DNA of 64,000 nt from Pluralibacter sp. UBA7423 (GTDB lineage Bacteria; Pseudomonadota; Gammaproteobacteria; Enterobacterales; Enterobacteriaceae): positions 76,101-140,100 of the forward strand of contig DKMD01000011.1 of NCBI GenBank assembly GCA_002470465.1, written 5' to 3'. Numbering within the stretch: position 1 is the stretch's first letter; each line of letters begins with the position of its first letter. Under the pieces are notes generated by a model. The model saw nothing but the letters and a program-made list of their open reading frames with translations. It was not told where the DNA came from and ran no database searches. Shown one piece after another: positions 9,073 to 19,042 of the stretch. A program made the position numbers and the translations under genes.

Positions 9073-9092
9073 TACTGTATATTCAAACAGGT
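9073..9092 (+). promoter_or_regulatory. LexA (SOS) box of uvrA/ssb
   Basis: TACTGTATATTCAAACAGGT contains CTGT-N8-ACAG with no mismatch to the core consensus. It sits 80-100 bases before uvrA, at the same place as in E. coli. Confidence 0.92.
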
Positions 9093-9172
9093 CAAACTGT
9101 GTCATAATTAGCCGTTTCTGCCGTTTGTCCTTCTGACAAACCCGCATTCCGAGTCTCTACCGGGAAAGGTGA

Positions 9173-11995
9173 ATGGATAAGATCGAAGTTCGGGGCGCCC
9201 GCACCCATAATCTCAAAAACATCAACCTCGTCATCCCTCGCGACAAACTGATCGTCGTGACCGGGCTTTCGGGCTCAGGTAAATCTTCGCTGGCGTTTGA
9301 TACGCTGTATGCCGAAGGGCAGCGGCGCTACGTTGAATCACTCTCTGCTTATGCACGTCAGTTCCTGTCACTGATGGAAAAGCCTGATGTGGACCATATT
9401 GAAGGTCTGTCTCCGGCCATTTCTATTGAGCAGAAGTCCACGTCGCACAACCCGCGTTCCACCGTGGGGACCATTACTGAAATTCACGATTACCTGCGCC
9501 TGCTTTATGCTCGCGTGGGCGAACCGCGCTGCCCCGATCACGACGTGCCGCTGGCGGCGCAAACCGTCAGCCAGATGGTGGATAACGTTCTGTCGCAGCC
9601 AGAAGGCAAACGCCTGATGCTGCTGGCGCCGGTCATCAAAGAGCGTAAGGGCGAGCACACCAAAACGCTGGAAAACCTGGCAAGCCAGGGCTACATCCGC
9701 GCCCGTATCGACGGCGAAGTCTGCGACCTTTCCGATCCGCCGAAGCTTGAATTGCAAAAGAAGCACACCATCGAAGTGGTGATTGACCGCTTTAAGGTGC
9801 GTGACGATCTCACGCAGCGCCTTGCAGAGTCCTTTGAAACCGCGCTGGAGCTCTCCGGCGGCACCGCCATTGTCGCCGATATGGACGACGAGAAAGCGGA
9901 AGAGCTGCTGTTCTCCGCCAACTTTGCCTGCCCGATTTGCGGCTACAGCATGCGCGAACTGGAACCGCGCCTGTTCTCGTTCAACAACCCGGCAGGTGCC
10001 TGTCCGACCTGCGACGGCCTCGGCGTGCAGCAATATTTCGATCCGGATCGCATTATCCAGAACCCGGAGCTTTCCCTGGCAGGCGGCGCCATTCGCGGCT
10101 GGGATCGCCGAAACTTCTACTATTTCCAGATGCTGCGCTCGCTGGCGGAGCATTATGAGTTCGACGTCGAAGCCCCGTGGGGCAGCCTGAGCGCGCACGT
10201 GCAAAAAGTGGTGCTGTACGGTTCAGGAAAAGAGTCGATCGAATTCAAATATATGAACGACCGCGGTGATACTTCCGTGCGCCGCCATCCGTTTGAAGGC
10301 GTGCTGCATAACATGGAGCGCCGCTATAAAGAAACCGAATCTAACGCGGTGCGCGAGGAGCTGGCGAAATTCATCAGCAACCGCCCGTGCGCCAGCTGTG
10401 AAGGCACTCGCCTGAATCGTGAAGCGCGCCATGTGTTTGTGGAAAACACGGCGCTGCCAACCATTTCTGACATGAGCATCGGCCACGCCATGGACTTCTT
10501 CAATAATATGAAGCTGTCCGGCCAGCGCGCAAAAATCGCCGAAAAAGTGCTGAAAGAGATTGGCGATCGCCTGAAGTTTCTCGTTAACGTCGGCCTGAAC
10601 TACCTGACGCTTTCCCGCTCGGCAGAAACGCTCTCCGGCGGTGAAGCTCAGCGTATTCGTCTGGCAAGCCAGATTGGCGCGGGGCTGGTTGGTGTAATGT
10701 ACGTGCTGGATGAGCCGTCCATCGGCCTGCACCAGCGCGATAACGAGCGCCTGCTCGGCACGCTGATTCATTTACGTAATCTCGGTAATACGGTGATTGT
10801 GGTTGAGCACGATGAAGACGCCATTCGCGCGGCAGACCACGTGATCGATATCGGGCCAGGCGCTGGCGTGCACGGCGGTGAAGTGGTTGCAGAAGGCCCG
10901 CTGGAGGCCATCATGGCCGTGCCGGAATCGCTCACCGGCCAGTTCATGAGCGGCAAACGCAAAATCGAAGTGCCAAAAGAGCGCGTGCCTGCGAACCCGG
11001 AAAAAGTCCTGAAGCTGACCGGCGCTCGCGGCAACAACCTGAAAGACGTGACGTTGACGGTGCCGGTTGGCCTGTTCACCTGCATCACTGGCGTATCCGG
11101 CTCAGGTAAATCGACGCTGATTAACGATACGCTGTTCCCGATTGCCCAGCGCGCGCTGAATGGCGCAACCATTGTCGAACCAGCGCCGTACCGCGATATT
11201 AGCGGCCTGGAGCACTTCGATAAGGTCATCGACATCGATCAGAGCCCGATTGGCCGTACGCCGCGTTCCAACCCGGCGACCTATACCGGCGTGTTCACGC
11301 CGGTGCGTGAACTGTTCGCTGGCGTTCCTGAATCCCGTTCGCGCGGATACACGCCAGGTCGTTTCAGCTTTAACGTGCGCGGTGGTCGCTGTGAAGCCTG
11401 CCAGGGCGACGGCGTGATCAAGGTAGAAATGCACTTCCTGCCCGACATCTACGTGCCGTGCGATCAGTGCAAAGGCAAGCGCTATAACCGTGAAACGCTG
11501 GAGATTAAGTACAAAGGCAAAACCATCCACGAAGTGCTGGATATGACCATTGAAGAAGCACGCGAGTTCTTTGATGCCGTACCAGCGCTGGCGCGCAAGC
11601 TGCAAACGTTGATGGACGTGGGCCTGACGTACATTCGCCTGGGACAATCCGCCACCACGCTCTCCGGCGGGGAAGCGCAGCGCGTGAAGCTGGCGCGTGA
11701 GCTGTCAAAACGCGGCACGGGTCAGACGCTGTACATCCTCGACGAACCGACCACCGGTCTGCACTTTGCTGATATTCAGCAACTGCTGGAAGTGCTGCAT
11801 CAACTGCGCGACCAGGGCAACACGATTGTGGTTATCGAGCATAACCTCGACGTGATTAAAACCGCGGACTGGATTGTCGATCTCGGCCCGGAAGGCGGCA
11901 GCGGCGGCGGGGAAATTCTCGTCTCCGGCACGCCTGAAACGGTCGCGGAATGCGAGGCTTCGCACACGGCGCGCTTCCTGAAGCCAATGCTGTAA
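9173..11995 (+). CDS. uvrA: UvrA, excinuclease ABC subunit A
   Basis: A 940-residue damage-recognition ATPase of nucleotide excision repair, the same length as in E. coli. It has two ABC modules: Walker [10 protein letters not shown] near residue 31 and GVSGSGKST near 640, each with an LSGGEAQR signature and an LDEP Walker B. Zinc modules are visible as CPIC...CPTC, CASC and CEAC...CDQC. Translation starts at an ATG preceded by GGGAAAGGTG. SOS-induced through the LexA box upstream. The stop codon touches the stop codon of convergent yjbR with no gap. Confidence 0.98.
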   Translation: MDKIEVRGARTHNLKNINLVIPRDKLIVVTGLSGSGKSSLAFDTLYAEGQRRYVESLSAYARQFLSLMEKPDVDHIEGLSPAISIEQKSTSHNPRSTVGTITEIHDYLRLLYARVGEPRCPDHDVPLAAQTVSQMVDNVLSQPEGKRLMLLAPVIKERKGEHTKTLENLASQGYIRARIDGEVCDLSDPPKLELQKKHTIEVVIDRFKVRDDLTQRLAESFETALELSGGTAIVADMDDEKAEELLFSANFACPICGYSMRELEPRLFSFNNPAGACPTCDGLGVQQYFDPDRIIQNPELSLAGGAIRGWDRRNFYYFQMLRSLAEHYEFDVEAPWGSLSAHVQKVVLYGSGKESIEFKYMNDRGDTSVRRHPFEGVLHNMERRYKETESNAVREELAKFISNRPCASCEGTRLNREARHVFVENTALPTISDMSIGHAMDFFNNMKLSGQRAKIAEKVLKEIGDRLKFLVNVGLNYLTLSRSAETLSGGEAQRIRLASQIGAGLVGVMYVLDEPSIGLHQRDNERLLGTLIHLRNLGNTVIVVEHDEDAIRAADHVIDIGPGAGVHGGEVVAEGPLEAIMAVPESLTGQFMSGKRKIEVPKERVPANPEKVLKLTGARGNNLKDVTLTVPVGLFTCITGVSGSGKSTLINDTLFPIAQRALNGATIVEPAPYRDISGLEHFDKVIDIDQSPIGRTPRSNPATYTGVFTPVRELFAGVPESRSRGYTPGRFSFNVRGGRCEACQGDGVIKVEMHFLPDIYVPCDQCKGKRYNRETLEIKYKGKTIHEVLDMTIEEAREFFDAVPALARKLQTLMDVGLTYIRLGQSATTLSGGEAQRVKLARELSKRGTGQTLYILDEPTTGLHFADIQQLLEVLHQLRDQGNTIVVIEHNLDVIKTADWIVDLGPEGGSGGGEILVSGTPETVAECEASHTARFLKPML

Positions 11996-12346
11996 TTACT
12001 CGAGCTGCTGTCGGACCTCTTCCGGCAGCAGCCCCATCGCCTGCTGATACGACGCATCCACCAGGAAATAAATTTGTGAATCCGGCAGCGAGCCGTCAAG
12101 GTAAACCGTGCTCCAGTGCGCTTTATTGAGATGCTGACTGGGCCTCACGTCGCTGTGCTGCTCACGCAATAATTCCGCGAGTTCCGGGCTGGTTTTCAGC
12201 GAAGTCGCCGGACGGCCCTCCACTTCTTTCACCATCGCAAACAGCACATCCGATACCTTAATTTGCGTGGCCTTCCAGTCGCTGTGCACGCTCTGCTCAG
12301 CCCCCGGTTTATTCATGCAATATTGCAGCAGCTCCGAAATGGTCAT
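11996..12346 (-). CDS. yjbR: YjbR, MmcQ/YjbR-family protein
   Basis: A 116-residue soluble protein of the MmcQ/YjbR family, which has a double-wing fold often described as DNA-binding-like. Family hallmarks seen: KPGAEQSVHSDW near the start, KVSDVLFAMV and HLNKAHWSTVYLDGSLPD. The ATG at 12346 has AGGGGA upstream; the 38 in-frame codons before it are intergenic. Biochemical role is unknown. In E. coli yjbQ lies between this gene and aphA; it is absent here. Confidence 0.88.
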   Translation of the reverse strand: MTISELLQYCMNKPGAEQSVHSDWKATQIKVSDVLFAMVKEVEGRPATSLKTSPELAELLREQHSDVRPSQHLNKAHWSTVYLDGSLPDSQIYFLVDASYQQAMGLLPEEVRQQLE

Positions 12347-12420
12347 GGCATTCCCCTGAAGAGACGTGAATCTTTTCTTAGTGTGCAACAAGAAAGGGGA
12401 AAGGGAAACGCTTCTGGTCA

Positions 12421-12451
12421 AAAAAACGGCAACCCCATGAATTGCCGTTTT
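12421..12451 (-). terminator. Terminator of aphA
   Basis: On the minus strand AAAACGGCAA and TTGCCGTTTT form a 10-base stem followed by T's (complement of A6 at 12421-12426), directly after the aphA stop. Confidence 0.85.
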
Positions 12452-12456
12452 CGCTG

Positions 12457-13173
12457 TCAATATTCTGAATTGACGATCACTTCTTCACCGTACGCTCCGG
12501 CATTCGGCAGCGGTTTGTAGGTGGAATTAGAGGCCCGCAGAACGCGGATGCCGCGGGCGCCTGCGTCATGGGCGGCGGTGATGTCATTATCAGAATCGCC
12601 GTAGAAGACCTTGATATTTTTTTCCTGCAGCCACTGCGTTTTGGTGTTCTGATCGGGTTTGTCGCCCGCGAAAATCACCGGATTCATGCTGGCCGCCGGG
12701 ATCAGGAAATCATCCTGCAGCGTTTTGCTGACGGTTTCTGTCTTTGTCTGGCTGCGGCCGGTGACAAAGTAAATGGTATCACCGCGCTTAACGTGCATGG
12801 CGATAAGCGAGCGGGCCACCTCTTTCGGGATGCTGAATTCATCCCAGCCGTTATTCATTTTTTCCCAGAATTCGGGGTTCTTCAGATACGCTTCGCTGTC
12901 CGGCGACCAGATTTTTTTCCCACGCCAAAAGCCCGGGCTCGAGAAAAGCACCGTGTCATCGATATCAAAACCGACGGCTATCGGTGAGCGACCTAATAGA
13001 CTGTTTTCGATCTGCGCCACCGAAACCCAATGGATCGGCGCCTGTTCGGCGAGTTTTGCGACATTTGTCCCCGCATAAAGCGGAGAAGGTGATGAGGCGT
13101 GAGCATCGACAACGGTGCTGTTTACGGTAAACAACAAGCAGATAGCGCTGAACGCTAAAGTAACCTTGCGCAT
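12457..13173 (-). CDS. aphA: AphA, periplasmic class B acid phosphatase
   Basis: A 238-residue secreted phosphatase of the HAD superfamily. The signal peptide covers about residues 1-25 ([15 protein letters not shown]..., cleavage near DAHA). The class B signature [17 protein letters not shown] gives the nucleophile Asp70 and general acid Asp72; FVTGRS and YGDSDNDI complete the HAD motifs and metal site. In E. coli the enzyme is a Mg-dependent tetramer that hydrolyses nucleotides and organic phosphomonoesters and transfers phosphate. Monocistronic here with its own terminator. Confidence 0.96.
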   Translation of the reverse strand: MRKVTLAFSAICLLFTVNSTVVDAHASSPSPLYAGTNVAKLAEQAPIHWVSVAQIENSLLGRSPIAVGFDIDDTVLFSSPGFWRGKKIWSPDSEAYLKNPEFWEKMNNGWDEFSIPKEVARSLIAMHVKRGDTIYFVTGRSQTKTETVSKTLQDDFLIPAASMNPVIFAGDKPDQNTKTQWLQEKNIKVFYGDSDNDITAAHDAGARGIRVLRASNSTYKPLPNAGAYGEEVIVNSEY

Positions 13174-13290
13174 AATTTTCCCTGAATCATCCGATTGTTA
13201 TTATTGGAAAGTGTTGAGACGTCAAAAATCAACCTGACCTTAACCGTGATGCAGGATGAATGAAAGGAATATATGGATTGGATGCCATAG

Positions 13291-13327
13291 AAAAAGGTGA
13301 TGATCACAATCAGGTTCTCATCACCTT
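13291..13327 (-). terminator. Terminator of tyrB
   Basis: Minus-strand arms AAGGTGATGA (complement of 13318-13327) and TCATCACCTT (complement of 13294-13303) form a 10-base stem followed by TTT, 50 bases after tyrB. Confidence 0.8.
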
Positions 13328-13379
13328 GCAGAAAGGCTGCCAGGGCTCCTTAAAACAGAGCGCCAAAGTCAGTAAGTAC

Positions 13380-14573
13380 TTACATCACAGCGGAGAACGC
13401 CTGGGCTACGCGCTGAACGTTGCGGGAGTTCAGGCCTGCCACGCACATGCGGCCGCTGGCAATCAGGTAAACGCCAAACTCTTCACGCAGGCGCTCCACC
13501 TGGGCGGCGCTCAGGCCGGTATAGCTGAACATGCCGCGCTGCTTCAGCAGGTAATCGAAATTACCCTCAGGCATGGTCTGCTTCAGCACGTTCACCAGCT
13601 CCTGGCGCATTGCCAGAATACGAGTGCGCATGGCTTCTACTTCCGCCAGCCAGGAGGCCTTGAGCTTCGCATCATTCAATACGGCAGAAACCACCTGCGC
13701 CCCGAAATTCGGCGGGCTGGAGTAGTTGCGGCGCACGGTTGCTTTCAGCTGACCCAGCACGCGGCCTGCGGTATCGCTGTCCTCACACACCACGGACAGG
13801 CCGCCGACGCGTTCACCGTACAGCGAGAAAATTTTAGAAAAGGAGTTGCTGACCAGCACCGGCAGGCCTGCGCTCGCAATGGTGCGAATAGCCCAGGCAT
13901 CTTCCTCCATGCCTGCGCCAAAGCCCTGGTAGGCGATGTCGAGGAACGGAATCAGGTTGCGCGCTTTCAGTACTTCCGTGACGGCATCCCACTGCGCATT
14001 AGTCAGATCGGCCCCGGTCGGGTTATGGCAGCATGGGTGCAGCAACACGATGTCTTTTTCCGGCAGCGTACTCAGCTTTTCCAGCAGCGCGTCAAAACGC
14101 ACGCCGTTCGTTTCGGCATCAAACCAAGGGTAAGTGCTTACTTCGAAGCCAGCACCTTCAAAGATGGCGATGTGGTTTTCCCAGGTCGGATCGCTGACCC
14201 ACACTTTCGAGCCAGGGAAATAGTGCCTGAGGAAATCAGCGCCCACTTTCAGCGCGCCAGAACCCCCCAGTGTCTGAATAGTGGCCACACGTTTCTGTTG
14301 CAGGACCGGATGGTCTGCCCCAAACAGCAGCGGCGCAACGCCGTTACGATAGGTGTTAAGCCCTTCCATCGGCAGATAAACCGATGCGCCATGCGGCTGG
14401 GCATTCAGTTGTGCTTCAGCTTCAGTAACCGCCTGTAATTGCGGAATAATGCCGTCTTCGTTGTAGTACAGGCCAATGCTGAGGTTCACTTTGTCACTGC
14501 GGGGATCTTCTTTGAATTTTTCCATCAGCGAGAGGATGGGATCGCCTGCGTAGGCGTCGACGTTCTGAAACAC
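13380..14573 (-). CDS. tyrB: TyrB, aromatic amino acid aminotransferase
   Basis: A 397-residue PLP enzyme of aminotransferase family I, the last step of tyrosine and phenylalanine synthesis and also active on leucine and aspartate. The PLP lysine is Lys247 in [16 protein letters not shown], and the substrate-carboxylate region NPTGADL and the final RMCVAGLN arginine motif are intact. The start codon is GTG, as in E. coli tyrB, with TGGAG about 10 bases upstream. It follows alr in the same direction. In E. coli TyrR represses it; I could not find a convincing TyrR box in the 166-base gap. Confidence 0.96.
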   Translation of the reverse strand: MFQNVDAYAGDPILSLMEKFKEDPRSDKVNLSIGLYYNEDGIIPQLQAVTEAEAQLNAQPHGASVYLPMEGLNTYRNGVAPLLFGADHPVLQQKRVATIQTLGGSGALKVGADFLRHYFPGSKVWVSDPTWENHIAIFEGAGFEVSTYPWFDAETNGVRFDALLEKLSTLPEKDIVLLHPCCHNPTGADLTNAQWDAVTEVLKARNLIPFLDIAYQGFGAGMEEDAWAIRTIASAGLPVLVSNSFSKIFSLYGERVGGLSVVCEDSDTAGRVLGQLKATVRRNYSSPPNFGAQVVSAVLNDAKLKASWLAEVEAMRTRILAMRQELVNVLKQTMPEGNFDYLLKQRGMFSYTGLSAAQVERLREEFGVYLIASGRMCVAGLNSRNVQRVAQAFSAVM

Positions 14574-14700
14574 GCGATGATTCTCCAGGGTTATACAGGG
14601 CAGGAATCACCACAATAAACCGGATGGAGGGGAAGATCGAGAGGATGTTGGGATCGAAGACTTGCGATGACAGATGGCGGCCTGTTAAGTCAGTAAACCT

Positions 14701-14731
14701 CGTAGGCCCGGTCAGCAGAGCGTCACCGGGC
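14701..14731. repeat. REP palindrome between alr and tyrB
   Basis: GTAGGCCCGG...CCGGGC, a single REP-type unit about 10 bases past the alr stop. Confidence 0.65.
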
Positions 14732-14739
14732 ACAAAAGG

Positions 14740-15822
14740 CTATTCGTCGAGATACTTCATCGCCACCCTTGACGTCAGTCGCGTGATAAGTTCGTAAGCA
14801 CTCACTTTTGTTATTTCGGCAATGCGCTCCACCGGCAGACCATCGCCCCAAAGAATAACCGGATCGCCGGCCTTTTCCTGGGCTTCCGGTCCTAAATCCA
14901 CGCAGATCATATCCATCGCCACGCGGCCGACCATCGGCACTTCCCGGCCGTTTACCAGCACTGGCGTGCCAGACGGTGCTGCACGCGGGTAACCGTCGCC
15001 GTAGCCCATCGCCACCACGCCAAGGCACGTGTCCCGCTCGCTTGTCCAGGTACCGCCGTAGCCCACGGGCTCACCTGCTTTATGATCGCGTACAGCGATC
15101 AGGCTTGAGGTCAGCGACATCACCGGCCTGAAGCCAAAATCCGTGCCCCATGGTTTTCCTTCGAGTGGCGATACGCCATACAGAATAATGCCAGGGCGCA
15201 CCCAGTCAAAATGGGACTGCGGGAACAGCAAGATACCGCCAGAGGCGGCGATAGAACGCTGGCCCGGCTTGCCTTCGGTGAAGGTGTTGAAGATATCCAG
15301 CTGCCGCTCGGTCGCACCGCATTCCGGTTCGTCTGCACGTGCGAAGTGGCTGACCACGTTTACCGGCTGGCGCACATTTTTGCACTGGCACAGGCGCTGA
15401 TAAAAGGCATTCGCCTCTTCCGGGCGCACACCCAGGCGGTGCATACCCGTATCGAGCTTCATCCAGACGGTCACTGGTTCAGGTAACGTGGCCTGCTCCA
15501 GCGCTTCGAGCTGCTCAAGGTTGTGGATGGCGGTTTGCATCCCCTGCACGGAAATAACCGGTAAATCTTCGGCGTTGAAGAACCCTTCCAGCAGGAGAAT
15601 CGGCTGAACGATACCGCCAGCCCGCAGGTGCAGCGCCTCTTCCAGGCGAGCGACGCCGAAGGCATCGGCATCAGGGAGCGTTCGCGCGGTCTCAAGAAGA
15701 CCGTGTCCGTAGGCGTTCGCTTTCACCACCGCAACCAGCTTACTGGCGGGAGCCAGTTCACGCAGGCGTTGCAGGTTGTGTCGCAGAGCGCGGCGGTTAA
15801 TCACTACAGTTGCCGCTTGCAT
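14740..15822 (-). CDS. alr: Alr, biosynthetic alanine racemase
   Basis: A 360-residue PLP enzyme converting L- to D-alanine for peptidoglycan. Lys34 in [10 protein letters not shown] is the PLP lysine, and [11 protein letters not shown] near residue 260 carries the catalytic tyrosine. Length and fold match the constitutive Alr of E. coli. AAGGAA lies five bases before the ATG. It sits between dnaB and tyrB as in E. coli and is probably transcribed from its own promoter in the 206-base gap, which also holds a BIME. Confidence 0.97.
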   Translation of the reverse strand: MQAATVVINRRALRHNLQRLRELAPASKLVAVVKANAYGHGLLETARTLPDADAFGVARLEEALHLRAGGIVQPILLLEGFFNAEDLPVISVQGMQTAIHNLEQLEALEQATLPEPVTVWMKLDTGMHRLGVRPEEANAFYQRLCQCKNVRQPVNVVSHFARADEPECGATERQLDIFNTFTEGKPGQRSIAASGGILLFPQSHFDWVRPGIILYGVSPLEGKPWGTDFGFRPVMSLTSSLIAVRDHKAGEPVGYGGTWTSERDTCLGVVAMGYGDGYPRAAPSGTPVLVNGREVPMVGRVAMDMICVDLGPEAQEKAGDPVILWGDGLPVERIAEITKVSAYELITRLTSRVAMKYLDE

Positions 15823-15891
15823 TTGAATTCCTTGAAAAATATTTGCTTTGATGACCGGACTCAGATGACTGACTGCCCGTTACTCCATTTT

Positions 15892-15992
15892 GCCGGATGG
15901 CGGCATGAATGCCTTATCCGGCCTACAAAACTCTTCAATTTCAGATAATCGCCCGAATCTCGTAGGCCTGATAAGCGAAGCGCCATCAGGCA
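15892..15992. repeat. BIME: two inverted REP units between dnaB and alr
   Basis: Unit 1 (15892-15926) reads GCCGGATGGCGGC...CCTTATCCGGCCTACA; unit 2 (15961-15992) reads CGTAGGCCTGATAAGCG...CATCAGGC. The units face each other and are each able to form a hairpin. Confidence 0.85.
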
Positions 15993-16028
15993 ATGGGGCT
16001 TTGCCCTCAGTCTTCTGATTAGCGGTCG

Positions 16029-17444
16029 TTATTCGTCGTCGTACTGCGGACCCGCGTAATTATCAAAGCGGGACCATTGCCCGTTAAAGGTCAGGCGCAC
16101 CGTACCGATTGGACCGTTACGCTGTTTACCAATGATGATTTCGGCGATCCCTTTCAGATCGCTGTTTTCGTGATACACCTCATCACGATAGATAAACATG
16201 ATTAAGTCGGCGTCCTGCTCGATAGAGCCGGATTCACGCAGGTCGGAGTTGACCGGGCGTTTATCCGCACGCTGTTCCAGGGAGCGGTTAAGCTGCGACA
16301 GCGCCACCACCGGCACCTGAAGCTCTTTCGCTAACGCTTTGAGCGAGCGAGAAATTTCTGCGATCTCAAGCGTACGATTGTCCGACAGAGACGGCACGCG
16401 CATCAGCTGGAGGTAGTCAATCATGATAAGCCCGATGCCGCCGTGTTCACGGGCAATACGGCGCGCGCGGGAGCGCACTTCCGTAGGCGTCAGGCCGGAA
16501 GAATCATCGATATAGATATTGCGTTTTTCCAGCAGAATGCCCATCGTGCCGGAAATGCGCGCCCAGTCTTCATCATCAAGCTGGCCGGTACGAATACGGG
16601 TCTGATCGACGCGCGACAGCGACGCGAGAGAACGCATCATAATCTGCTCGGAGGGCATCTCGAGACTGAAGATAAGTACCGGCTTATCCTGCAACATCGC
16701 TGCATTTTCGACGAGGTTCATCGCAAATGTCGTTTTACCCATCGACGGACGTGCCGCAACAATAATCAAATCCGACGGCTGTAACCCGGCGGTCTTTTTA
16801 TTGAGATCGTCGTAGCCGGTGTTTACGCCCGTCACGCCATCGTGCGGCTGCTGGAAAAGCTGTTCGATACGCGCAACGGTGGCATCAAGCACATCGGCGA
16901 TATTTTTTGGGCCTTCGTCTTTATTGGCGCGGCTTTCGGCAATTTTGAAGACGCGCGATTCGGCTAAATCCAGCAGATCTTCACTGGTGCGGCCCTGCGG
17001 GTCAAAACCGGCTTCGGCGATTTCATTCGCTACTGAGATCATCTCACGGACAACGGCACGTTCACGTACGATATCAGCATAAGCGCTGATGTTCGCCGCA
17101 CTTGGCGTATTTTTTGATAATTCCGCCAGATAGGCAAAGCCGCCGACGCTGTCCAGCTGCCCTTCCCGCTCCAGCGATTCCGCAAGCGTGATAAGGTCAA
17201 TCGGGCTGCCCGTTTCCTGCAGGCGCGCCATCTCGGTAAAGATGTGGCGGTGTGGACGGGTATAGAAATCTTCCGAGACGACGCGTTCGGCGACATCGTC
17301 CCAGCGCTCGTTATCCAGCATCAAACCCCCCAACACCGACTGCTCCGCTTCAATCGAGTGCGGCGGCACTTTCAGCCCGGCAACGATGGGATCGCGCTCG
17401 CGTGGCTCAGTCTGCTGTTTGTTGAAGGGTTTATTTCCTGCCAT
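16029..17444 (-). CDS. dnaB: DnaB, replicative DNA helicase
   Basis: A 471-residue protein, the same size as E. coli DnaB. The N-terminal domain (about 25-170) binds primase. The C-terminal RecA-like domain has Walker A ARPSMGKTTFAMN, Walker B LIMIDYLQLM, and the DnaB signature LSQLNRSLEQR followed by SDLRESGSIEQDAD. It acts as a hexamer, moving 5'-3' on the lagging strand. The ATG has only a weak Shine-Dalgarno. It diverges from qorA with 75 bases between. Confidence 0.98.
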   Translation of the reverse strand: MAGNKPFNKQQTEPRERDPIVAGLKVPPHSIEAEQSVLGGLMLDNERWDDVAERVVSEDFYTRPHRHIFTEMARLQETGSPIDLITLAESLEREGQLDSVGGFAYLAELSKNTPSAANISAYADIVRERAVVREMISVANEIAEAGFDPQGRTSEDLLDLAESRVFKIAESRANKDEGPKNIADVLDATVARIEQLFQQPHDGVTGVNTGYDDLNKKTAGLQPSDLIIVAARPSMGKTTFAMNLVENAAMLQDKPVLIFSLEMPSEQIMMRSLASLSRVDQTRIRTGQLDDEDWARISGTMGILLEKRNIYIDDSSGLTPTEVRSRARRIAREHGGIGLIMIDYLQLMRVPSLSDNRTLEIAEISRSLKALAKELQVPVVALSQLNRSLEQRADKRPVNSDLRESGSIEQDADLIMFIYRDEVYHENSDLKGIAEIIIGKQRNGPIGTVRLTFNGQWSRFDNYAGPQYDDE

Positions 17445-17519
17445 AGTGAATGGAGTTACCGGTTAAAGAGTGGGCCGTAAGATTATCATATCTGAGGCTC
17501 CTTCACATCTGGAGGAAAA

Positions 17520-18503
17520 ATGGCAACGCGAATTGAATTTCACCAGCACGGTGGGCCTGAGGTCCTGGCCGCCGTGGACTTTACCCCGGCGGATCCGAAG
17601 GAAAACGAGGTCCAGGTCGAGAACAAAGCCATCGGCATTAACTACATCGATACCTATATTCGCAGCGGGCTGTATCCACCGCCGTCCCTGCCGAGTGGTC
17701 TGGGTACGGAAGCGGCGGGCGTGGTCAGCAAAGTCGGCAGCGGCGTGAAGCACATTAAAGCAGGCGACCGCGTGGTGTATGCCCAGTCTGCTCTCGGTGC
17801 CTACAGCACCGTGCACAACGTTCCTGCTGATAAGGCCGCCATTCTTCCTGCCGCCATTTCTTACGAGCAGGCCGCGGCCTCATTCCTGAAAGGGCTGACG
17901 GTATTTTATCTGCTGCGTAAAACCCATGAAATCAAGCCCAATGAGCCATTCCTGTTCCACGCTGCCGCCGGGGGCGTGGGCCTGATTGCCTGCCAGTGGG
18001 CAAAAGCGCTGGGCGCACAGCTAATTGGCACCGTCGGTTCAGCGCAGAAAGCACAACGTGCATTGCAGGCCGGCGCCTGGCAGGTGATTAACTACCGCGA
18101 AGAAAATCTGGTTGAGCGCGTGAAGGAGATCACTCATGGCAAAAAACTGCGCGTGGTTTATGACTCCGTAGGCAAGGACACCTGGGAATCCTCGCTCGAC
18201 TGTCTGCAACGCCGGGGCCTGATGATTAGCTTTGGCAACTCTTCCGGCGCGGTGACGGGCGTCAATCTGGGTATTCTGAACCAGAAAGGTTCGCTGTATG
18301 TGACCCGCCCTTCGCTTCAGGGCTACATCACTACCCGCGAAGAGCTGGAGGAGGCAAGTAACGAGCTGTTCTCGCTTATTGCCAGCGGCGTGATCAAAGT
18401 GGACGTGGCAGAAAGCCAGAAGTTTGCCCTGAGCGATGCGCGAAAAGCGCATGAGACGCTGGAGAGCCGGGCGACGGAAGGATCGAGCCTGCTGATCCCT
18501 TAA
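17520..18503 (+). CDS. qorA: QorA, NADPH-dependent quinone oxidoreductase (zeta-crystallin type)
   Basis: A 327-residue MDR-superfamily enzyme without the catalytic zinc ligands of alcohol dehydrogenases. The GroES-like domain comes first, with INYIDTYIRSGLY and GLGTEAAGVV. The nucleotide-binding Rossmann segment is AAAGGVGLIACQWAKALGA, a variant of AxxGxxG that favours NADPH. Strong Shine-Dalgarno CTGGAGG seven bases before ATG. It ends at a strong terminator. Confidence 0.95.
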   Translation: MATRIEFHQHGGPEVLAAVDFTPADPKENEVQVENKAIGINYIDTYIRSGLYPPPSLPSGLGTEAAGVVSKVGSGVKHIKAGDRVVYAQSALGAYSTVHNVPADKAAILPAAISYEQAAASFLKGLTVFYLLRKTHEIKPNEPFLFHAAAGGVGLIACQWAKALGAQLIGTVGSAQKAQRALQAGAWQVINYREENLVERVKEITHGKKLRVVYDSVGKDTWESSLDCLQRRGLMISFGNSSGAVTGVNLGILNQKGSLYVTRPSLQGYITTREELEEASNELFSLIASGVIKVDVAESQKFALSDARKAHETLESRATEGSSLLIP

Positions 18504-18517
18504 TCGCAGATATAAGT

Positions 18518-18546
18518 AGGGCTTCCCGAAGGAAGCCCTTTTTTTC
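18518..18546 (+). terminator. Terminator of qorA
   Basis: AGGGCTTCC-CGAA-GGAAGCCCT followed by T7: a perfect 9-base stem with a tetraloop. Confidence 0.92.
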
Positions 18547-18661
18547 TCGTTAGCTGTATGTAGGGTACAGCACGATGAATTCGTTATCGTGCTAAGCATG
18601 ACAGAATAATGATGGAGTGCCTAAGTGACTTTTCTCAGGTTGTGATACACCCCTCAATCCG

Positions 18662-18904
18662 TCAATAACGCCAGCGGTCATCCCGACGGTACTGCGGTAT
18701 TTTTGGCGCTTTCACCGCCCGGATGATCCATACCACGGCAACGGCCAGCAGCAGCCATGGCAGGAGTTTGATCATCAATGCCAACAGGCCGCCAAAAAAC
18801 ATCACAATAGTTGCCACCACAATCGCCGCCAGAATGCCCAGCACCGACACACCGGTGACCAGCAGCATAACGAAGAATCCGATGATAAAGAGCAGTTCAA
18901 ACAT
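18662..18904 (-). CDS. pspG: PspG, phage-shock-protein G
   Basis: An 80-residue inner-membrane protein, the same length as E. coli PspG and highly similar (LLFIIGFFVMLLVTGVSVLG, GLLALMIKLLPWLLLAVAVVWIIRA), with two to three membrane segments and a basic tail ending DDRWRY. It belongs to the phage-shock response to membrane stress. The ATG at 18904 is chosen because upstream codons run through the promoter. A sigma-54 promoter lies just upstream. Confidence 0.92.
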   Translation of the reverse strand: MFELLFIIGFFVMLLVTGVSVLGILAAIVVATIVMFFGGLLALMIKLLPWLLLAVAVVWIIRAVKAPKIPQYRRDDRWRY

Positions 18905-18942
18905 GGCTTTTCCCCTTAAAAATAACCCACTGCCCTTGTCTG

Positions 18943-18958
18943 TACAAAAATCATGCCA
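18943..18958 (-). promoter_or_regulatory. Sigma-54 promoter of pspG
   Basis: Minus-strand TGGCATGATTTTTGTA fits the -24/-12 pattern TGGCAC-N5-TTGCA with the GG and TG kept and correct spacing. It is about 40 bases from the ATG. Activation by PspF is known for pspG in E. coli. Confidence 0.75.
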
Positions 18959-18975
18959 AAGCGTAATCCATTGAA

Positions 18976-19010
18976 TAAAAACGAAAATGCCCCGCAGCGG
19001 TATGCGAGGC
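18976..19010 (-). terminator. Terminator of dusA
   Basis: Minus-strand GCCTCGCA and TGCGGGGC pair (one G-T wobble) and are followed by ATTTTCGTTTTT. Confidence 0.7.
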
Positions 19011-19042
19011 GTGGTCAACCTGACTAACTTTTAGCGTATTTA

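Noticed and set aside
9368..10204. Long reading frame antisense to uvrA
   Set aside because: It is one of many long frames opposite GC-rich genes such as uvrA, plsB, malE and yjbH; no start signal, domain or conservation, and the sense protein is unambiguous.
14574..14739. TyrR boxes upstream of tyrB
   Set aside because: The best candidate, TGTTAAGTCAGTAAACC, does not fit TGTAAA-N6-TTTACA at the key positions, so I did not annotate it.
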